Of a DNA stretch of 64,000 nt, positions 17,350 to 26,889 are shown piece by piece. This stretch comes from Lachnospiraceae bacterium (GTDB taxonomy: Bacteria; Bacillota; Clostridia; Lachnospirales; Lachnospiraceae): NCBI GenBank assembly GCA_024687205.1, contig JAILES010000012.1:1-64000 (forward strand), written 5' to 3'. The notes below the pieces were generated by a model, which was not told where the DNA came from, made no database searches, and saw nothing but the letters and a program-made list of their open reading frames with translations. The number at the start of each line of letters is the position of its first letter. The first letter of the stretch is position 1. Both the position numbers and the translations under genes were made by a program.

Positions 17350-19359
17350 ATGAAGAAAAGGAATTCACTGAAAAAAGCTTTATTGCTTGAGATCATCTTT
17401 TTTGCGGTAGTTATGATGCTTATCATTTCCATCGTAAACATCAAGATGCAGTCGGATGAGATTACCGACTTAAGCAATACAATCCTTGCGGAAGAGTCGG
17501 TATCATATTCCGATGATGTCTACAGCTGGTGGCACAGTATAGAAGACAGGACAGAACAGATTGTCAATATGTATAAAAACATTCCGGCAATGAGCCATGA
17601 GGATACCCAGGCCATGCTGATGAAGATGACCGAGCTGGATCAGGATTCACAGGATATTTATATGGCTATCGGAACCGAAAACCTGTTTCTTGACGGTACA
17701 GGCTGGATCCCGGATGAGGGATGGGATTTCACCACCCGTGCATGGTATGAAGGTGCCATGTCTGCAGGCGGCAAGCTGGCCTTTACCGAGCCCTATGTGG
17801 ATGTCATAACAGGAAAGACCTGTATCTCCTGTTCACTTCTGGTAAAAGATGCTACGGTCCTTTCAAGCGATATCACCTTTGATAAGGTTGCTGACAGGCT
17901 CAACAACTTCAGTTCTAAAGCTTCGGGAGTCGATCATTATATAATCAATAAAGATACCGGAGATATCCTGGTGAGCAATGTCCCGGAACTCCTTGGCCAG
18001 AAGCTGGGAGAATGTGAGGATGTAAAGATCAAGGCTCTTGAAAGCGTTTTTGATTCACTGGATACTTCAGCCACTGCGGATCCGAAACGTGTAGTATCCG
18101 CTAAGAGTGCGGCAGGCAAGCTTCTGTTTACATCTACAGGGATACAGAACACCCCCTGGGTAGTGGTAAGTGCAGTGCCCGGCAGTTTTATCAGCGATAA
18201 TATCAAGCAGAATATCCTTGCTTCCATCGTGGCGGCAGTAATACTGCTGGTGATCCTTGCAGTCATCATGTATGTGAGGATCAACAGATATATCAATCCC
18301 GTTACCACCGTAACAGAGAGGATCAACGATATAAGCGGCGGCGACTTTACCGTTAAGATAGTTCCGGAAGGAAATAACGAGATAACGACTCTGAGCGAGC
18401 ATCTCGGAGAGTATATCGTAAGCATGAGGAGCATGCTCTCTGATCTTGCCGAGGTATCTGCAGAGATGAACAACAATGCGGGAGAGTGCGCGGATGTATC
18501 GGCTGTGCTCTCGTCCTCAAACCAGACCCAGGGAGATTCCATCAGGAAGCTTAACGATACCTTATCATCCATGTCCCAGTCCATAGATGCTCTTTCAAAC
18601 GGAGCAATGGATCTGGCTACGACTTCCGGACAGCTGACTCAGAATGCCAGCGATGTCAAACAGCTCTGCATGCAGACCATGGAATCATCCAAGAGCGGTA
18701 AAGATGAGATGAGCGGTATGACCACCAATGTGAGCACGCTCAACGATACGATCATGGAACTGACAGCGATAATCAAGAAGACAGCGGAATCGGTTAAGCA
18801 GATCACGGGTATTACAGATGCTATAACAGCTATATCGGAACAGACCAATCTGCTGTCACTCAATGCCAATATAGAGGCAGCAAGAGCAGGTGAAGCAGGC
18901 CGCGGTTTTGCAGTGGTTGCTTCCGAAGTGGGCTCGCTGGCAAAACAATCAGCGGAAGCTACCGAGACCATACAGAAACTGATAGAAGAGATCACGAACA
19001 ATATCGAGGATATCAACAGAAAGGCAGATACCTGTACCTCAGATATGGAAGCCTGCATGTCCGGAGTGGAGCGTGCGAATGCATCCTTTAATGCGATCTA
19101 TGAGGATGTGGCAAAAGCTACAGACGGTATAGTTGAGATCACCGGCGGGGTAGAACGTATCAATGATGTGGCTACCAACAATGCAGCTACCACCCAGGAA
19201 CAGGCATCTACGATCACCGAGATCGTACAGCTTTCCGATATGATACTTGAAGAAAGCAACAAGATACTGGCAGAGACCGATAATGTCAGCAATGTATCCG
19301 AGAACCTGAACCGCTGCTCGGAGATGATCAGGAACGATCTGGATAAATTCAAGTTATAA
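17350..19359 (+). CDS. methyl-accepting chemotaxis protein with extracellular sensor (Cache-like), HAMP and MCP signalling domains
   Basis: [48 protein letters not shown] hairpin; two TM segments; extracellular [32 protein letters not shown]. Confidence 0.96.
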   Translation: MKKRNSLKKALLLEIIFFAVVMMLIISIVNIKMQSDEITDLSNTILAEESVSYSDDVYSWWHSIEDRTEQIVNMYKNIPAMSHEDTQAMLMKMTELDQDSQDIYMAIGTENLFLDGTGWIPDEGWDFTTRAWYEGAMSAGGKLAFTEPYVDVITGKTCISCSLLVKDATVLSSDITFDKVADRLNNFSSKASGVDHYIINKDTGDILVSNVPELLGQKLGECEDVKIKALESVFDSLDTSATADPKRVVSAKSAAGKLLFTSTGIQNTPWVVVSAVPGSFISDNIKQNILASIVAAVILLVILAVIMYVRINRYINPVTTVTERINDISGGDFTVKIVPEGNNEITTLSEHLGEYIVSMRSMLSDLAEVSAEMNNNAGECADVSAVLSSSNQTQGDSIRKLNDTLSSMSQSIDALSNGAMDLATTSGQLTQNASDVKQLCMQTMESSKSGKDEMSGMTTNVSTLNDTIMELTAIIKKTAESVKQITGITDAITAISEQTNLLSLNANIEAARAGEAGRGFAVVASEVGSLAKQSAEATETIQKLIEEITNNIEDINRKADTCTSDMEACMSGVERANASFNAIYEDVAKATDGIVEITGGVERINDVATNNAATTQEQASTITEIVQLSDMILEESNKILAETDNVSNVSENLNRCSEMIRNDLDKFKL

Positions 19360-20148
19360 GCTGCAGGTCCGGATTTTAACGGAGATATCCACGGAACGGT
19401 AAATTGAGTTATACTCTTCGGGACTTAAGTTTTCGATATAGTTATGCTGATAGCTTCGGCTGAGTCCCTTAAGCTTTAATAAGTCGGCAGCTTTATTGTA
19501 GGCGATTGCGGCTTCGGTCTCGCTCTCGTAATCGCCAACGATAAAGTTGCCGTTTATATGTATGACCGCACGATAATAAGTGCGGCCTTTTTTTATCTTT
19601 TTGCTGACGCCGGTATAGCGGTTGATGATCTCTATGTTTGAAAGACGGAAGTCCAGAGTATCACCGTTTTTGAAAATATAATCGCGGCCTTCCACGGCAT
19701 GGCTGCGGATGCCGTAGCGGTTTAAGATATTGACCTGGGAACCGTAATCGGCGGCGAAATAGTGACTGCCGCGGACCATTATCTTATGTGAGGAATAATA
19801 AAAAAGTTCTTCGGCATCAAACTTGAGTATCTGATCCGGCGAGAGGTAGTAGCTGAACATCTTTTTGTATATATAGATGGGATTGGCGATATATAAACCG
19901 TTATCGCGGAAATTGATAAGACTTACCCACTTTTCAAAAGCAAGAGGGGAGCTTTCACTGTATTCGAGTATACCGGCTGAAGGATCGGAAAGGAGCCGGC
20001 CCGCTTCGACATAGGCCAGATGCGCCGAAGAGGCATCCCCGAAGCTGCCGAGGCTGATGTGTTTACGTTTGAAAGTGACGGAGGCACGGTAATAAATGCT
20101 GCCGTCTTTTTTTCTTGAGGGGAAGACCCCGGCATATTCCCTGTCCAT
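19354..20148 (-). CDS. protein with two AP2/ERF-like domains and a degenerate HNH-like middle
   Basis: [47 protein letters not shown] and [46 protein letters not shown] match the AP2 pattern. Start set at MDREYAG (20148) because the predicted promoter overlaps the longer ORF start at 20178. Confidence 0.75.
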   Translation of the reverse strand: MDREYAGVFPSRKKDGSIYYRASVTFKRKHISLGSFGDASSAHLAYVEAGRLLSDPSAGILEYSESSPLAFEKWVSLINFRDNGLYIANPIYIYKKMFSYYLSPDQILKFDAEELFYYSSHKIMVRGSHYFAADYGSQVNILNRYGIRSHAVEGRDYIFKNGDTLDFRLSNIEIINRYTGVSKKIKKGRTYYRAVIHINGNFIVGDYESETEAAIAYNKAADLLKLKGLSRSYQHNYIENLSPEEYNSIYRSVDISVKIRTCSL

Positions 20149-20154
20149 GCCGAT

Positions 20155-20183
20155 ATTGTAGCATGGGGCGGAGAACATGACAA
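20155..20183 (-). promoter_or_regulatory. predicted promoter for AP2-domain gene: TTGTCA-N17-TACAAT (on - strand)
   Basis: + strand TGACAA 20178-20183 and ATTGTA 20155-20160; ATG of MDREYAG starts 7 nt after the -10 box. Confidence 0.5.
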
Positions 20184-20186
20184 ATC

Positions 20187-20227
20187 TTGACTATATGTTG
20201 TGTTATGGGATATAATATATCGATATA
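20187..20227 (+). promoter_or_regulatory. predicted promoter TTGACT-N18-TATAAT with palindrome TATATCGATATA overlapping the start region
   Basis: TTGACT 20187-20192, TATAAT 20211-20216, perfect 12-bp palindrome 20216-20227. Confidence 0.6.
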
Positions 20228-20271
20228 CTTATGGGGAGTGTGCCCTTATACGGCCGCCTAAGGAGAATGAT

Positions 20272-21156
20272 ATGGAAGGTTTTTTGAGTAAGCTTGAGAA
20301 AAAGATAGGGAAGTATGCGATACCGAGGCTTCCTCTGTATATGATAATGTGCTATGCGGCGGGTTATATACTCAGCATGGTCAATCCGAGCTTTATCTAT
20401 TATATTTCCCTTGATCCCTATGCGATACTGCACGGGGAGATATGGAGGCTGGTAAGCTGGATACTGATACCGCCCGATACCAGCAATATCTTCTTTACAC
20501 TGATAACACTGTATTTCTATTATTCCATAGGTATCACGCTGGAGCGTACCTGGGGGACATTCTTTTTCAATGTATATATCTTTTCGGGACTGCTGTTTAC
20601 CGTGATAGGTGCTTTCCTGATGTACGGCTATATCATGCTGAGGGGCGGAAATACACTGGATGCGGCATCTCTTGAGCTGGTATTCAGTGAACTGAGCTTA
20701 TATTATTCGACTTATTACATAAGTATGTCCATATTCCTGGGCTTTGCGGCCACCTATCCGGATATGGAAGTGCTGCTTATGTTCATATTGCCGATAAAGG
20801 TGAAAGTTCTTGCGATCATCTATGTGGCGGTGCTGGTATGGGAAGGCTGGCATATGAAGATCATGGGCCTCTTTGTTATAGGAGCTTCACTGCTTAACTT
20901 TATCGTATTCTTTATAATGACGAGAAAGAACCTGCGGAGACCCCACAGGATGACTGCCCAGCAGAAGGCCTTCAGGCGTGAAGTGAACCAGGCTCCGCCC
21001 AGGAAGATAGCAAAGCACAAATGCGCGATCTGCGGAAGGACCAGCGAAGAATATCCGGATCTGGAATTCCGCTTCTGCTCGAAGTGCGAAGGCAATTATG
21101 AATTCTGCCAGGAACATATTTTTACACACAGGCATTTTAAAAGGAACGGACAGTAA
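20272..21156 (+). CDS. rhomboid-like polytopic membrane protein (no evident catalytic GxSG) with C-terminal Cys-rich zinc-binding tail
   Basis: Multiple TM segments; LHGEIWRLVSWILIPP and LERTWGTFFFNVYIFSGLLFTVIGAF resemble rhomboid/derlin folds; tail KHKCAICGRTSEEYPDLEFRFCSKCEGNYEFCQEHIFTHRH. ATG 20272 has AAGGAGAA RBS. Confidence 0.75.
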   Translation: MEGFLSKLEKKIGKYAIPRLPLYMIMCYAAGYILSMVNPSFIYYISLDPYAILHGEIWRLVSWILIPPDTSNIFFTLITLYFYYSIGITLERTWGTFFFNVYIFSGLLFTVIGAFLMYGYIMLRGGNTLDAASLELVFSELSLYYSTYYISMSIFLGFAATYPDMEVLLMFILPIKVKVLAIIYVAVLVWEGWHMKIMGLFVIGASLLNFIVFFIMTRKNLRRPHRMTAQQKAFRREVNQAPPRKIAKHKCAICGRTSEEYPDLEFRFCSKCEGNYEFCQEHIFTHRHFKRNGQ

Positions 21157-21158
21157 AT

Positions 21159-21890
21159 ATGGCTGAGATAAAAGAAGACGGCTTTCTTGAGAGGCTGGGA
21201 AGCTTAAAAGAAGCGGGTATAATGAACGGCGGCTTTGTCACCGAAGAAGATATAGCTTCGTTTTTCCCCGAACTTTCAGAACTGCAGAGAGAGGCATTAA
21301 AAACCTATCTGAAAGATAACAATATAGGTACCGGGGCACCGCTGGAGGATAAGGATATACTTGCCGAAGAGGAATCTCTGAGCCTTAAGCTCTATATGGA
21401 GGAACTGGCCGCAGGGGAAAAACTCTCCGATGATATGAAGCGGGTGCTGATCATGAATGCGCTGAACGGTGACAACAGTGCCAGGGACAGGCTGATACAG
21501 GGATATCTTCCCGATGTTGCCGATCTGGCCAAGCTGTACGCGGGACAGGGAGTGGATGTGATTGACCTGATCGGTGAAGGCAATGTGGCTCTGACTGTTG
21601 CAATAGGGATGCTTGAGAGCATCGAAGAGCCGGCGGACTGTGACGAGATGGTGGCAAGAAGCGTTATGAACGCCATGGAGGCCATGGTAGGAAGTGAAAA
21701 CGAAGAGACGGAGATGCTGAAAGCGGCCTTTGCGAAGGTGGCCAGGATAGCAGATAAAGCAAAGGAACTCTCGGAGGATTACAGGAGAAAGGTCTCGGTG
21801 GCCGAACTGGCCGGCGAGGGACTTGATGAAGAAGAGATATGGGAAGCATTGAGACTCTCAAAGGGGCTCACGGAGTATATAGCGATCTGA
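21159..21890 (+). CDS. sigma-70-like protein with regions 1.1/1.2/2.1-2.2 and 3-like segment, no region 4
   Basis: LSLKLYMEELAAGEKLSDDMKRVLIMNALNGDNSARDRLIQGYLPDVADLAKLYAGQGVDVIDLIGEGNVALTVAIGMLE lines up with housekeeping sigma region 1.2-2.2. Confidence 0.75.
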   Translation: MAEIKEDGFLERLGSLKEAGIMNGGFVTEEDIASFFPELSELQREALKTYLKDNNIGTGAPLEDKDILAEEESLSLKLYMEELAAGEKLSDDMKRVLIMNALNGDNSARDRLIQGYLPDVADLAKLYAGQGVDVIDLIGEGNVALTVAIGMLESIEEPADCDEMVARSVMNAMEAMVGSENEETEMLKAAFAKVARIADKAKELSEDYRRKVSVAELAGEGLDEEEIWEALRLSKGLTEYIAI

Positions 21891-21891
21891 T

Positions 21892-22284
21892 ATGGAAAAC
21901 AGCAACGATAATGATTATAAATATGTGATACAGGAAGTATCCAAGACCATGATAGGTGCAAGATTTACCTTTGCGGAGATCATGGACTGCGAGCGTGTCC
22001 CCTTCAAGTTTCAGACTATCGTCGACAGGCTTATACTTGAATATTCCGAAGCTGACAGGATGATAGGCGACGAGCTGATGAAACTCAAAAAAACCGATAA
22101 GAACTACAGGATATTCGAGAACCTTAAGCTAAGGGTTTCCTGCTATGTAAAAGAGGGGAAGGCTTATAAGGAACGCGTCTTTAAAATGGATGAACTGGCA
22201 GGGCTTGATGAAGAAAAGAAAAAAGACATGATGGTACATGAGGTGATCATATCAAACCTGGCTTTGATGGCTTTTAAAATGTAA
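21892..22284 (+). CDS. uncharacterised 130-aa protein in same operon
   Basis: Starts 1 nt after the sigma-like gene's stop; no recognised motif. Confidence 0.7.
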   Translation: MENSNDNDYKYVIQEVSKTMIGARFTFAEIMDCERVPFKFQTIVDRLILEYSEADRMIGDELMKLKKTDKNYRIFENLKLRVSCYVKEGKAYKERVFKMDELAGLDEEKKKDMMVHEVIISNLALMAFKM

Positions 22285-22329
22285 ATGCAGATTCCGGTAT
22301 AAGCCGGAACGGAAAAGAAAGGAGCAAAC

Positions 22330-25251
22330 GTGGATATCAATAAACTGAGTGCTTATGAGCTGATCGAAAAACATCATTCGGAGGATCTTAAGTCCGAAGC
22401 CTATGTGCTGGAGCATAAGAAGAGCGGGGCGCGGATCGCCGTGCTTGAGAATGATGATGAGAACAAGGTGTTCTACATCGGCTTCCGTACACCTCCCAAG
22501 GACAGTACCGGCGTGGCTCACATTATCGAGCACAGCGTACTCTGCGGTTCCAAACGTTATCCACTTAAGGATCCCTTCGTTGAGCTGGTGAAGACTTCAA
22601 TGAACACCTTCCTCAATGCCATGACCTATCCGGATAAGACAGTATATCCCGTTGCGTCCTGCAACGATCAGGATTTTAAGAACCTTATGGGCGTATATAT
22701 GGATGCGGTTCTGGAACCCAACATCTATAAGGAAGAGAAAATATTCCGTCAGGAAGGCTGGCATTATGAGCTGGAAGATGCTGACGGGGAACTGAAGATA
22801 AACGGTGTCGTATACAATGAGATGAAGGGTGCATTTTCTTCACCCGATGATGTGCTCTCCAGAGAGACATTCTCGTCACTTTATCCCGATACCGCATACG
22901 GAGTGGAGAGCGGCGGTGATCCCGAGGTGATCCCGGAGCTTACTTATGAAGCTTTTCTTGATTTCCACAAAAAGTACTATCATCCGGTAAATTCCTATAT
23001 CTATCTGTACGGTAATGCCGACATGGCCGAACGGCTTGAATGGATGGATAAGGAATACCTGTCAAAATACGACAGGATAGACATAGATTCCTTCCCGGGA
23101 GAGCAGGCTGCTTTTGAAAAGCCCCTTGAGATAGAGAAGGAGTATCCGATCACAGAGGATGAAAAAGAAGAGAACAATACCTATCTGACCTATAATTCGG
23201 TTATCGGTAAATCCACGGACAGAGAGCTGTATACGGCTTTCCAGATGGTTGACTATGCCCTGATTAGCGCCGACGGAACACCGCTCTGGAAGGCACTGGT
23301 GGATGCGGGTATAGGTACCGAGGTTTATGCTACCTATGAAAACGGCATATACCAGCCTTTCTACAGCATAGTGGCAAAGAATGCCAACGCGGAAGATCAC
23401 GACAGGTTTGTAAGCATCGTTGAGGATACACTGAAGAAAGTAGCGGAAGAAGGTTTCTCCGAGGACGCGCTTACAGCCTGCCTCAACTCAATGGAATTCA
23501 GATACAGGGAAGGGGATACGGGAAGATTCCCCAAGGGACTGCTTTACGGCCTGACAGCCCTTGATAACTGGCTCTATGACAAGGATGAACCCTTCAAGCA
23601 TATAGAGCAGCTTGATACCTACAGGAAGCTGCGGGAAAAGATAGGAAGCTCCTATTATACCGATCTGGTAAAGAAGTATCTTATCGACAATCCCCACAAG
23701 ACGATACTTACACTTAAGCCGAAGAAGGGACTGACCTCTGTAAAGGACAAGGCTCTGGCAGATAAGCTTGCGGCTTACAAAGCTTCGCTCAGCAAAGAGC
23801 AGACCGAAGAGATCGTAAGAAAGACCGCTGAACTCAAAGCCTTCCAGGAAGCGGAGGATCCGAAGGAAGCTTACGAGTGCCTGCCGAAACTGAAGCTTTC
23901 CGATATGAAGAAGACCGAGCCTCCTTTTATCAATGAGGAAAGAAGCATAGACGGCATAAAGACTTATTATCACAATGTGGAGACAAACGGTATTCTTTAC
24001 GCTGCGATATATTTTGATATGAGCAGCCTGCCCTATGAACTCTATCCTTATGCGAATGTACTCTCCCATGTGTTCAGGGGAGTGGATACCGAGAAGCATA
24101 AGTTTGAACAGCTCGGCTATGAGATAGATAAATATACCGGAAGCATGGCCATGGTTCCTCTTGTTTTTCCCATGTATGACACGGTTGACCGTTTTGCCAG
24201 GTATTTTGCACTGCATATCAGTGTGCTTAACGAGAATGCCCACAAGGGCATGGAACTGGCAAAGGAGATCATAGGCAGTTCAAAGCTTGATGACAGGAAA
24301 CGTCTCAAGGAGATCATCGCTGAAGGACGCAGCCGTATGCAGGGCGCAGCCATGAGTGCGGGACATATGGTGGCATCGGGCAGGGCTCTTTCCTATGATT
24401 CCGAATATGCTCTTGCAAAGGAGTATCTGTCGGGACTTAAGCAGTTCGAGTTCCTCACGGATATGGAGAAGAACTTTGACGAAAAGGCTGACGAGCTGAT
24501 CGCAAAGCTTAAGGAGACCGCTGAGATCATCTTTACAAAAGCAGGTATGGTGCTTGATGTGACAGGTAACAGTGAAACCTATGACATATTTGCAAAGGAA
24601 GTTTCGGAATTTATAAAAGACATGAAGGATAAGCCGGAAGCGACGGAAGTAAAGCCGCTGGTACCCGAAAAGCTCAACGAGGGCCTTACCAATTCGGCAC
24701 AGATCCAGTATGTCTGCCGTGCCGGCAACTTTGCAAGACACGGGCTTAAGTATAACGGCGCGCTCAGGGTACTGAGGACCATACTCGGTTATGATTATCT
24801 GTGGACCAACGTAAGGGTAAAAGGCGGTGCCTACGGCTGCATGAGCGCCTTTATGCCTGATGGTCAGTGCTATTTCGTAAGCTATCGTGATCCCAACCTG
24901 GAAGCTACGGTGGACGTATTTGAGAAGGCGGCGGAATATGTAGAGAACTTTGATGCGGACGAGGAGAAGATGAGCGGATATATCATCGGAACCATGAGTG
25001 AACTGGATATGCCGCTGACTCCGAGAAGCCAGGGGGCACGTTCCTTTATGGCGGCGATGACAGGCAGGACCATAGAGGATGCACAGAAGGTAAGGGATGA
25101 GATACTCGGAGCAAAGACAGAGGATATAAGAGCCCTTGCTGAATACGTACGGGCATTTATGAGCGATGAGCTGTACTGCGTGGTTGGTAATGAGGATAAG
25201 ATAAAAGCTGCTTCCGACAGCTTCGGAAGCGTGAAGGGGCTGTTTGAATGA
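22330..25251 (+). CDS. insulinase-family metalloprotease (M16C, presequence-protease-like)
   Basis: GTG start with AAAGGAG RBS; HIIEHSVLCGSKRYPLKDPFVELVKTSMNTFLNAMTYPDKTVYPVAS contains HxxEH. Confidence 0.95.
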   Translation: MDINKLSAYELIEKHHSEDLKSEAYVLEHKKSGARIAVLENDDENKVFYIGFRTPPKDSTGVAHIIEHSVLCGSKRYPLKDPFVELVKTSMNTFLNAMTYPDKTVYPVASCNDQDFKNLMGVYMDAVLEPNIYKEEKIFRQEGWHYELEDADGELKINGVVYNEMKGAFSSPDDVLSRETFSSLYPDTAYGVESGGDPEVIPELTYEAFLDFHKKYYHPVNSYIYLYGNADMAERLEWMDKEYLSKYDRIDIDSFPGEQAAFEKPLEIEKEYPITEDEKEENNTYLTYNSVIGKSTDRELYTAFQMVDYALISADGTPLWKALVDAGIGTEVYATYENGIYQPFYSIVAKNANAEDHDRFVSIVEDTLKKVAEEGFSEDALTACLNSMEFRYREGDTGRFPKGLLYGLTALDNWLYDKDEPFKHIEQLDTYRKLREKIGSSYYTDLVKKYLIDNPHKTILTLKPKKGLTSVKDKALADKLAAYKASLSKEQTEEIVRKTAELKAFQEAEDPKEAYECLPKLKLSDMKKTEPPFINEERSIDGIKTYYHNVETNGILYAAIYFDMSSLPYELYPYANVLSHVFRGVDTEKHKFEQLGYEIDKYTGSMAMVPLVFPMYDTVDRFARYFALHISVLNENAHKGMELAKEIIGSSKLDDRKRLKEIIAEGRSRMQGAAMSAGHMVASGRALSYDSEYALAKEYLSGLKQFEFLTDMEKNFDEKADELIAKLKETAEIIFTKAGMVLDVTGNSETYDIFAKEVSEFIKDMKDKPEATEVKPLVPEKLNEGLTNSAQIQYVCRAGNFARHGLKYNGALRVLRTILGYDYLWTNVRVKGGAYGCMSAFMPDGQCYFVSYRDPNLEATVDVFEKAAEYVENFDADEEKMSGYIIGTMSELDMPLTPRSQGARSFMAAMTGRTIEDAQKVRDEILGAKTEDIRALAEYVRAFMSDELYCVVGNEDKIKAASDSFGSVKGLFE

Positions 25252-26165
25252 GTGAGAAAGCTAAAAGCAGATCGGGCTTTGCGGCGCTGATAGGAAGACC
25301 GAATGTGGGAAAATCCACGTTGATGAACCATCTGGCGGGACAGAAGATAGCCATCACTTCACCGAGGCCCCAGACCACAAGAAACAGGATACGGACCATA
25401 TATACCGATGAACGGGGACAGGTGGTATTTGTTGATACTCCCGGCATTCATAAGGCAAAGAACAAGCTGGGCGACTATATGATGAAGACCGTAAACCGTT
25501 CTATAAACGATGCGGATCTGGTGCTGTGGCTTGTGGAGCCTGCGGAGAAGATACCCGAGAAAGACAGGGAGATAGCGGGGCAGCTGAAAGGCCTCAAGTG
25601 CCCGGTCATACTGGTGATCAACAAAGTCGATACGGTGGAGAGGGGCTTTATACTTAAGGTCATAGATGCATATAAGGATCTCTGCAGTTTTGATGAGATA
25701 CTTCCGGTATCGGCTCTGAAAGAGACAAATCTGGATGAACTGCTGAATGTGATCTTTGAACACCTGCCCTACGGGCCTCATTATTTTGATGATGATGCGG
25801 TAACCGATGAACCTGTAAGGGCAATAGCTGCAGAACTGATACGTGAGAAAGCCTTAAGGCTCTTAAGTCAGGAGATACCCCACGGTATCGCGGTACTGAT
25901 AGATAATGTGGAATATCGCGAGAATAAGAACGGCGGCATATATGATGTAGATGCTACCATAGTGTGTGAAAGGGATTCCCATAAGGGGATCATCATAGGG
26001 AAGGGCGGCAGCATGCTCAAACAGATAGGCTCACAGGCCCGGCCCGAGATAGAGGAACTGCTTGAATCAAAGGTTAATCTGAAGCTTTTTGTCAAAGTCA
26101 GGGAAAACTGGCGGGATATGACAAATTACATAAATGACTTCGGATACAGGGATGACGATAAGTGA
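25248..26165 (+). CDS. era: GTPase Era
   Basis: GRPNVGKSTLMNHLAGQKIAITSPRPQTTRNRI, DTPGIHKAKNKLGDYM, KH domain IIGKGGSMLKQIGSQAR. Confidence 0.97.
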   Translation: MSEKAKSRSGFAALIGRPNVGKSTLMNHLAGQKIAITSPRPQTTRNRIRTIYTDERGQVVFVDTPGIHKAKNKLGDYMMKTVNRSINDADLVLWLVEPAEKIPEKDREIAGQLKGLKCPVILVINKVDTVERGFILKVIDAYKDLCSFDEILPVSALKETNLDELLNVIFEHLPYGPHYFDDDAVTDEPVRAIAAELIREKALRLLSQEIPHGIAVLIDNVEYRENKNGGIYDVDATIVCERDSHKGIIIGKGGSMLKQIGSQARPEIEELLESKVNLKLFVKVRENWRDMTNYINDFGYRDDDK

Positions 26166-26815
26166 TGCAGGCACTGCTTAATGTGACCGGGATGGTGTTA
26201 AAGACCGAACCGGCCGGAGAATATGACAGAAGAGTTGAGATACTGACTGTTTCAAATGGAAGGATCAGCGCCTTTGCCAAAGGGGCGAGGCGGCAGACCA
26301 ATCATCTGATGGCAGCGACCGATCTGTTCGTTTTCGGGGATTTTAAACTTTATCCCGGCAGAAGTTCCTATTCCATGACAGATGCCAGCGTTAAGAATTA
26401 CTTCAGCGAGCTAAGAAACGATTATGAAGCGGCACTGTACGGCATGTATTTCCTGGAGGCAGCCGCCTTCTGCACAAGGGAGAATTCGGATTCCAAAGAG
26501 GTGCTGGCTCTGCTGTACCAGGCCTTAAGGGCGCTGACTCACGAGGCCTATGAGCACCGGCTGGTCAAGGCCGTGTTTGAATTAAAGCTTGTGATGTTGG
26601 AAGGAGTGTTCAATCGGGGGGCTTACGGAGAAGGCTGTGACAAAGCCCTGCTCTATGCCCTGGATTATCTGCTGGCCACGCCTCCTGAGAAGGTTTTTTC
26701 CTTCACACTCAAAGAAGAAGCCTTAAAAGAACTGCAAAAGGCTGCCCGGAGTGAGATGAAAAAGATGAGCGGGGGACATGAGTTTAATTCTCTGGCATTG
26801 ATAGCGGAAATGTGA
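26165..26815 (+). CDS. recO: DNA repair protein RecO
   Basis: MQALLNVTGMVLKTEPAGEYDRRVEILTVSNGRISAFAKGARR. Confidence 0.92.
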   Translation: MQALLNVTGMVLKTEPAGEYDRRVEILTVSNGRISAFAKGARRQTNHLMAATDLFVFGDFKLYPGRSSYSMTDASVKNYFSELRNDYEAALYGMYFLEAAAFCTRENSDSKEVLALLYQALRALTHEAYEHRLVKAVFELKLVMLEGVFNRGAYGEGCDKALLYALDYLLATPPEKVFSFTLKEEALKELQKAARSEMKKMSGGHEFNSLALIAEM

Positions 26816-26889
26816 TATAATAATCTTTTGGTTAAAACGGATCCCCGGAAAGGATCCGATAAAGAATACAGTCAGAAAAGAGAAAGAAA

